Shown: one piece after another, positions 61,501-64,000 of the stretch
Position numbering within the stretch: the stretch's first letter is position 1
Layout of the letters: each line of letters opens with the position of its first letter
Origin: Halochromatium sp.
Lineage (GTDB): Bacteria > Pseudomonadota > Gammaproteobacteria > Chromatiales > Chromatiaceae
NCBI GenBank assembly: GCA_010912705.1
Contig: POWB01000001.1
Location: forward strand, 248,001 to 312,000
Direction: 5' to 3'
Length of the DNA: 64,000 nt
The notes under the pieces: generated by a model
Database searches by the model: none
What the model saw: only the letters and a program-made list of their open reading frames with translations
What the model was told of the DNA's origin: nothing
Position numbers and translations under genes: made by a program

Positions 61501-62202
61501 TAGAAAGCGCAGGGTATCTGGGCCGTTGAACCGCCACAGCGCCTGATCGCGCGGGCGGATCAGCAGGAAATCCAGCATCTTGTAGTTGGTCAGCAGGATG
61601 TCCGGTGGGTCTTGGCGCAACACCTCCTTGTCGCTGATGATCTCGTTTGGACCCATCGCGATGCTGTCCAGCACCGGCACCTTACCGGCCTGCTTGGGGC
61701 GATACTTGGCCTTGCCGGAGCCGACGAAGAGCCCGGCGCGGATGCCGTGGAAGGCCGGCGTCTTGTGCACCAGCTCGGCGATGCGTCCGGCCTGGTCGTC
61801 GGCGAGCGCGTTCATCGGATAGATGATGATCGCCTTGATGCCGGGGCTGTCCCGATGCGCGGCGACATGCTCCAGCACCGGGTAGAGGAAGCACTCGGTC
61901 TTGCCCGAGCCGGTGCCGGTCGCGATCAGCGTCGAACGCCCCTCGCGCGCGCACCGCTGCCAGGCATGCTCCTGATGCAAGAAGGCCGGATGTTCGGTCT
62001 GGAAAGCGCTGAAGAAGTCGCGGCCGGAATCGCCGGCAACGAACGGCATCCCGAGCTGCACATAGGGCCCCTTGATCCAGCCCGGCGCCTCGATCAGACG
62101 GCGCACCGCCTGCTTGAAGTGCCCGGTGGAGGGCTCGAACTGCGTACGCAGCGTCTCGGCGACGCCGCGGCGGACCTCATCGACGACCAGTGACGGCAGC
62201 AT
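55513..62202 (-). CDS. Giant DEAD-like helicase with DUF1998-type cysteines (2229 aa)
   Basis: This is a superfamily 2 helicase of unusual size. Walker A ATGTGSGKTECFLYP lies at about 94-108, motif II VVDELHTFDGAQGTD at about 235-249, and motif VI YIQRVGRAGRRDGN at about 1105. Several CxxC pairs follow or interrupt the motor (CRDC, CGQCGH with CPHC, CPVC, CAKC with CPRC, CKSC). A DUF1998-like block CACQTRPELDDGCYQC lies at about 1690-1712. At about 1818-1870, PDFVISA, then AVFVDGWAFH and DARKRATLMLRGDYRVW, resemble a Vsr/DUF559-type PD-(D/E)XK nuclease. Close architectures are DrmA (DISARM), DruE (Druantia) and MrfA. The C-terminal 200 residues contain a repetitive Asn-Asp-Leu linker. Confidence 0.88.
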   Translation of the reverse strand: MLPSLVVDEVRRGVAETLRTQFEPSTGHFKQAVRRLIEAPGWIKGPYVQLGMPFVAGDSGRDFFSAFQTEHPAFLHQEHAWQRCAREGRSTLIATGTGSGKTECFLYPVLEHVAAHRDSPGIKAIIIYPMNALADDQAGRIAELVHKTPAFHGIRAGLFVGSGKAKYRPKQAGKVPVLDSIAMGPNEIISDKEVLRQDPPDILLTNYKMLDFLLIRPRDQALWRFNGPDTLRFLVVDELHTFDGAQGTDLAMLIRRLRHRLGCDGRTDARIDAQDEAGRLICVGTSATLGDASNTCPLREYAAQIFATGFDADAVITECRQGFDAFIGDEVVEHLVSDDETAFAAIRETDFDRPEAAVRRFLPAFFADPAVFAELDAGVETALGRLRLGQELKKHLLFQSLLRVASHGPVTVGEIADKLQRTLSRRLAAEAPALVIALLTLVAWARAPHAGQRVEAETPVSRLNFLVSLRIQLWLQELRRVVATVSRDPLEVVLQSESAVLSQRERLRLPVVQCRDCHATGWLTIKRPQDSRVEQNADKIYASYFARHQDTFLARLYPDDSAMGSGALGVGASVVGAKVPSMTPVLEQMLCGQCGHLGNRAVSECPHCQSEDLLPVRVACGTRARQLRADKASGRSEREVTVHDDTCPVCGVRGGQLIIGAQTTSLAAHAVERLWLAPLNDHKKLILFSDAVQDAAHRAGYIESKTEGHLMRAAIAQAIASLPPALAWDEALERIGRHWRVNFSPRDFVARFIPPSMEHLRDWRQLLISGNLPAGSPLPAMLCQRMQWRAIEELAHRSERGRTLTKVGIAVLFPDLEALRALTPALCAELRQAGGGLETLDEAQVLHWVMGTLLALIRAGAILHMGLESFAEMGDFKKFEFARQREPWIPHRRSDQPRFLTREAGRHGFLNLEERTTNPLLSWARLALGLTLTSPGIITLAYEELLKALEQAGLGRFLLLEQQGLKARVFGLRPERLLLHRELRLLTTPSAAQSLWVPATEAEALSGLPAWNSPRETLRPAPAPTRNWWHRRLQRGDVTRVIAHEHTGLLERDERLELQQRFMAPEGAAEPWFENLLSATPTLEMGINIGSLSSVMLGGVPPNQANYIQRVGRAGRRDGNAAVLAIADASPDGHDQYHFANPLEMLHGEVEPPAIYLNAAEVLRRQLYAFCFDHWVAEEQPTLPDRLRDALDQVAKGEADLSQFPYNYLDFVNRHEPVLFAAFCAMLADALQPATRERLELFISGSDQQKPLRARFLAFFEETNAERGSWKKRRTAIGAELKRLKKRPEDEQTLAEIDLLEKERAGLGQRIQQLNNEQLLEAMTNAGLLPNYAFPEEGVSLTTIIHGKRRSGEEYSVPVHRYSRPAHAALAEFAPRNTFYAHKSKVQIDQIDLEGEAPAEYRFCAKCHYLAPLTAAEARASSCPRCGDSSWADGSQVRPLLRLRRTVANVRQTKKTRITETDEARNPRFYARRLLMNFETADVRSAWTLESSQAVYGFEFIAKAQFHDLNLGQPTPTAGAEQLTLIAGDDSAKSGFSLCKSCGMVQPGGSHQAHEREREQLHTPDCRDRHAEGDAHLLDRLFLYREFESECLRIMVPKGFGSGEQTTYSFMSALQLGLRKRFGGKVDHLRFETMSEAGADSGSGKTFILIYDSVPGGTGYLQQLLSGEADTLVAVLAAAHAVIRDCACQTRPELDDGCYQCVFHYRQGRNRQHISRRTALEILDELVEGRFERKQVKCLSEIEINPAFGSELERRFLPALKALGGQFDANGERLPLVQVTQDVKAGKTAYLLSVGAHKYWVDTQVPIEDQATGQTLCLPDFVISATKAASPMRPIAVFVDGWAFHQQSMAADARKRATLMLRGDYRVWSLTFEDIESAQKQKAGTDLPSPLAVLMTKSGAAILSEQLAPISPSQLSGNAMALLLMLLGGSDPSCQDPLAALGATGQHLLARSVLRSDELTAVVRERAETVAKALPEWLAMETHQVHLQGPANGHLNWVGKAEPKFLTGKATSDWPLAGALILNDLLGDLPGDTLRDGPSDALRDRPEDPLNDLANNLANDPPNDLTNDQIGDPPSAAPAGKASKDSHAHWRQWLRISNLLQAVPGVALLTESMINAGQILAVTQLKTAEPTTAPGGWGKLLDEAEFLGRLRPGFERLSERGAAAPDAIGVEIEDGDDYRVAEALWDAARLVFLTPAQMECAASWQQAGFAIIEEAGDWWLAIESALNLY
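55995..56145. repeat. Degenerate 12-nt repeats encoding an NDL-rich linker
   Basis: About a dozen imperfect units built around GATCG(T/C)(T/A) repeat every 12 nt (some 24) and encode a run such as DPLNDLANNLANDPPNDLTN in the giant helicase, at about residues 2020-2070. Confidence 0.8.
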
Positions 62203-62448
62203 AGTCCTGTGACTCCCTTATCGCGACGGGGCCGGGCTCTTCGTCCGTGAACACATCGGCGAGCTGCCGCGCATCGAAAATCCGCTCCGCCCAGTGCTCG
62301 ATCTCGGCGCTGCTCGCTGAGCGCAGCCGCGCCTCGGTGTCCGCATCGAGCGGCCCGAAGCGCTTGCGAAATTGACGCTCCAGCAAAGCCGCCTTGCCCT
62401 GATCAAAGCCTTGTTGCTGCCAGGTTCGACGATGGGGTCAGTCAACAT
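62177..62448 (-). pseudogene. Rpn/DUF4351 fragment, copy 1
   Basis: Two frames together give MLTDPIVE, then WQQQGFDQGKAALLERQFRK, RFGPLDADTEARLRSASSAE and IEHWAERIFDARQLADVF. This is the C-terminal tail and DUF4351 domain of Rpn-family (recombination-promoting nuclease, YhgA-like) proteins. A frameshift lies near 62424, and the nuclease domain is absent. Its end overlaps the giant helicase start by 26 nt. It matches copy 2 at 63315-63660. Confidence 0.75.
62253..62423. repeat. Direct repeat, copy 1 (about 170 bp)
   Basis: The segment aligns without gaps to about 63349-63519 for most of its length (offset 1096), roughly 85-90% identical by eye. Together the copies flank the PIN gene pair. Confidence 0.85.
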
Positions 62449-62455
62449 GCTGAGC

Positions 62456-62698
62456 TTACCCCGAATGCTTCTGGTCGACAGGTAACGCTTGGCTGATTCG
62501 ATGACCGAACCGAATGCGCTGGTACCGAGAACGCACCTGGAGCGGTGTCGTGGGCGGATCGATAAAACGCACTCCTTGTGCCTGGCGCTCCATCTCGCGA
62601 CGCTTGATGTCGGCGTAGATCGCGTCGAGATCGAAATGGAAAGCGGCGGCGTGCGCTTCGCGAATCGCGCGAACTTCGTCGAGAATATCGTCATTCAT
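62456..62698 (-). CDS. Small partner (putative antitoxin) of the second PIN protein
   Basis: ATG 62698 (MNDDILDEVRAIREAHAAAF) gives 80 aa. The protein starts with a conserved-looking helix, then HFDLDAIYADIKRREMERQA and a short tail. Small proteins with this opening are often encoded next to PIN proteins, with the toxin gene first. The start overlaps the PIN stop by 8 nt. A role as antitoxin is inferred from this arrangement. Confidence 0.7.
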   Translation of the reverse strand: MNDDILDEVRAIREAHAAAFHFDLDAIYADIKRREMERQAQGVRFIDPPTTPLQVRSRYQRIRFGHRISQALPVDQKHSG

Positions 62699-63170
62699 CG
62701 TTGGCTCCGAGTAGTTCATCGGGCGTACAGATAAAGGGTAAAAACAGCCCCATTTCCTCAAGGTAAAGCGCGATCTGCCTTTGAATTTCAGGGTTTGCGA
62801 TATGTTTGCAATTCCATGTCAGGAGAAAATCCACGGCATGGACGGTTGCAATCGCGATATGGAGGGCATCCTCGGCGGCTTTTTGGGGAATGATTTCGCG
62901 TAATACCAGTGCCTTGGCGATCGCGACCGCATCCGTGGTCACGCGTAATAGCGGCATATTTTCGATGGCGGCCATCCGTCTTGCCGCTGCATCGGGGTCT
63001 CCAGAGGCGCATTCGCGAGAGACCACTTCGGACACACAGAGATCGTGATTCGAGCGGATTTCCCACCAGGCTTGGGTAACCTGCTGACGCGCCATGGCAA
63101 TCAGATTCCGACTTGGACGCGCGGTCAGATAGCTGATCACCGATGTTTCGATGTAGACACTGGATTTCAT
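62691..63170 (-). CDS. PIN-domain protein (VapC-like toxin)
   Basis: The 159-aa protein begins MKSSVYIETSVISYLTARPS, the opening of a common PIN subgroup that has Glu-Thr-Ser rather than Asp-Thr-Ser. Later acidic residues are the Glu in CVSEVVSRECASGD and the Asp in AEDALHIAIATVHAVDFLLT with WNCKHIAN. It is probably a metal-dependent ribonuclease. Its ATG overlaps the stop of a 51-codon frame (ATGA), and its stop overlaps its small partner. Confidence 0.85.
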   Translation of the reverse strand: MKSSVYIETSVISYLTARPSRNLIAMARQQVTQAWWEIRSNHDLCVSEVVSRECASGDPDAAARRMAAIENMPLLRVTTDAVAIAKALVLREIIPQKAAEDALHIAIATVHAVDFLLTWNCKHIANPEIQRQIALYLEEMGLFLPFICTPDELLGANDE

Positions 63171-63322
63171 GCCGGGCTGTCCTTGGTGTGATCCTGCTGG
63201 AAGAACGCCCAGGCCGTCCGATCGTCCTGTTCGCGGTTGGGGCGGACGAAGGGGGCTTGGTAGCGGATCGTTCGCTCGACCGGGCCGACGGGCAAGGTGT
63301 CGACCGGGAATGTATCAGCCAT
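63167..63322 (-). CDS. Possible 51-aa protein coupled to the PIN gene
   Basis: ATG 63322 opens a 51-aa frame (MADTFPVDTLPVGPVERTIR, ending FFQQDHTKDSPA) that overlaps the Rpn remnant stop at its start and the PIN start at its end (ATGA). The overlap is what translational coupling would look like, but no family is recognised. It may just be intervening sequence. Confidence 0.3.
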   Translation of the reverse strand: MADTFPVDTLPVGPVERTIRYQAPFVRPNREQDDRTAWAFFQQDHTKDSPA

Positions 63323-63660
63323 CGCGCTCGTCGGTCTCTTCCGCGAAGACATCAGCGAGCTGCCGCGCATCGAAAATCCGCTCCGCCCAGTGCTCGATCT
63401 CGGTGCCGCTCGCCGCGCGTAGCCGCACCTCAGTCTCCGCATCAAGCGGCCCGAAGCGCTTGCGTAATTGACGCTCCAGCAAAGCCGCCTCGCCTTTGTA
63501 AAAGCCACTTTGCTCCCAGGTTTTGGTCCACTCGACAACAGGTTCCGCAAGCATGGTTTCGATCTCCAGGAGGTCAGCAATCTCGGGTAAGGGTACGCCC
63601 GGCAGGCGGGCGGGCAAGAGCACGCACCACCGGCAGCACCGGCGGCAGTTGGCCCTGGGG
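63315..63660 (-). pseudogene. Rpn/DUF4351 fragment, copy 2
   Basis: Minus-strand QGQLPPVLPVV (about 63655-63625) is a motif of the Rpn nuclease domain. It is followed out of frame by LLPARLPGVPLPEIADLLEI, ETMLAEPVVEWTKTWEQSGF and the DUF4351 tail LLERQLRKRFGPLDAETEVR. In intact relatives these segments are about 100 residues apart, so an internal deletion with frameshift has occurred. The C-terminal 102 codons remain open from GTG 63623. Confidence 0.75.
63349..63519. repeat. Direct repeat, copy 2 (about 170 bp)
   Basis: This is the partner of 62253-62423, in the same orientation and 1096 bp away. Confidence 0.85.
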
Positions 63661-63662
63661 GA

Positions 63663-64000
63663 TCATTGAGCATTGTCCGGATGGGACCTTGCGCGTTTGA
63701 CTTCGGCCTCGATCGTTGCGACGAAGGTTCTCGCTGCTTCGAGCGCCTGCTCGGCCTTTTCCCGCGGTGTCGGCTCCAGCGTGTAATCCGCGTAGGAGCG
63801 CAGGCTTTCGAGCTTTCCAAGAGTCGCGCCAAATGTCCGATCGACAGGGCCATCTTTGACGAACTGCCTGCTGAACTCGGCGATCAGGCCGCTATGGGTC
63901 TTGGGTTTCTCGAGACCGCGCGAGGCAAACATGGCCCAAGCGGCATAGTAAACGGCGTAATAGCAGCGGTTGGCTGCGGCATCCATGTCGCCATGACCGA
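63663..64000 (-). CDS. HEPN-domain protein (5' end outside window)
   Basis: The open frame runs to the window edge; GHGDMDAAANRCYYAVYYAA with WAMFASRGLEKPKTHSGLIA is the core of a HEPN domain (NRCYYAVYYAA is the typical helix). The frame continues upstream of the internal Met, so the N-terminus is missing. HEPN proteins are often RNases paired with minimal nucleotidyltransferases (MNT), which could lie just outside the window. Confidence 0.8.
   Translation of the reverse strand, partial: GHGDMDAAANRCYYAVYYAAWAMFASRGLEKPKTHSGLIAEFSRQFVKDGPVDRTFGATLGKLESLRSYADYTLEPTPREKAEQALEAARTFVATIEAEVKRARSHPDNAQ

Noticed and set aside
48506..62202. Assignment to DISARM or Druantia
   Set aside because: Only single components resemble these systems; the required partners (DrmB, DrmC, methylase, DruH or DruABCD) were not seen.

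Overview
This window looks like a chromosome segment of a purple sulfur bacterium (Gammaproteobacteria, Chromatiaceae-like). The evidence is a 2[4Fe-4S] ferredoxin of the Allochromatium type, an isolated soxYZ pair (in Allochromatium vinosum soxYZ also stands apart from the other sox genes, a point from memory), moderately high GC, and typical gammaproteobacterial gene orders (tpiA-secG-tRNA-Leu-nuo, rsmD/ftsYEX/rpoH, tig-clpP-clpX-lon-hupB-tRNA-ppiD). Species was not determined.

Layout. 1-6.9 kb: respiratory complex I genes nuoABCDEFG on the minus strand (nuoG cut by the window edge) behind a good sigma70-type promoter. 7-9.6 kb: tRNA-Leu, secG, tpiA, the divergent smpB and a CoA-binding protein. 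9.7-16.2 kb: a Tim44-like gene fragment, gamma-glutamyltransferase, ferredoxin, coaD, rsmD and a pair of M16 proteins (one inactive-looking, one active). 16.3-20.3 kb: ftsY-ftsE-ftsX and rpoH. 20.4-24.2 kb: four unassigned genes, namely a secreted Cys-rich protein, a zinc-ribbon membrane protein, a P-loop ATPase and a two-helix membrane protein. 24.4-31.3 kb: a Yej/Opp-type peptide ABC importer, divergent from fabI. 32.3-41.4 kb: the protein quality-control block ppiD, tRNA-Asp, tRNA-Val, hupB, lon, clpX, clpP and tig. 41.6-46.8 kb: small proteins, a MoxR ATPase plus VWA/metallopeptidase-like pair, and a BepA-like M48 protease. 47.1-48 kb: soxYZ for thiosulfate/sulfur oxidation.

48.0-64 kb is an accessory island. 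It starts with a decayed DDE transposase and carries three very large helicases: an SNF2 protein of 1377 aa, a ParE/RelE-like domain fused to a UvrD-type helicase (692 aa), and a 2229-aa DEAD-like helicase with DUF1998-like cysteines and a possible PD-(D/E)XK nuclease tail. Also present are a VapBC-like module, a second PIN module, two decayed Rpn/DUF4351 copies in direct repeat, and a HEPN protein running off the edge. The giant helicase, antitoxin, PIN toxin and ParE-UvrD genes lie close together on one strand and could be one transcript. They resemble the composition of anti-phage defence loci (DUF1998 helicases of DISARM, Druantia and MrfA), but I cannot match them to a named system. This is the best candidate for an undescribed system here.

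A second theme is short tandem repeats: two heptanucleotide arrays beside stop codons, 12-nt repeats in the clpP leader and inside two coding regions, and a 27-bp-period duplication where two genes overlap. This suggests active replication slippage in this lineage.
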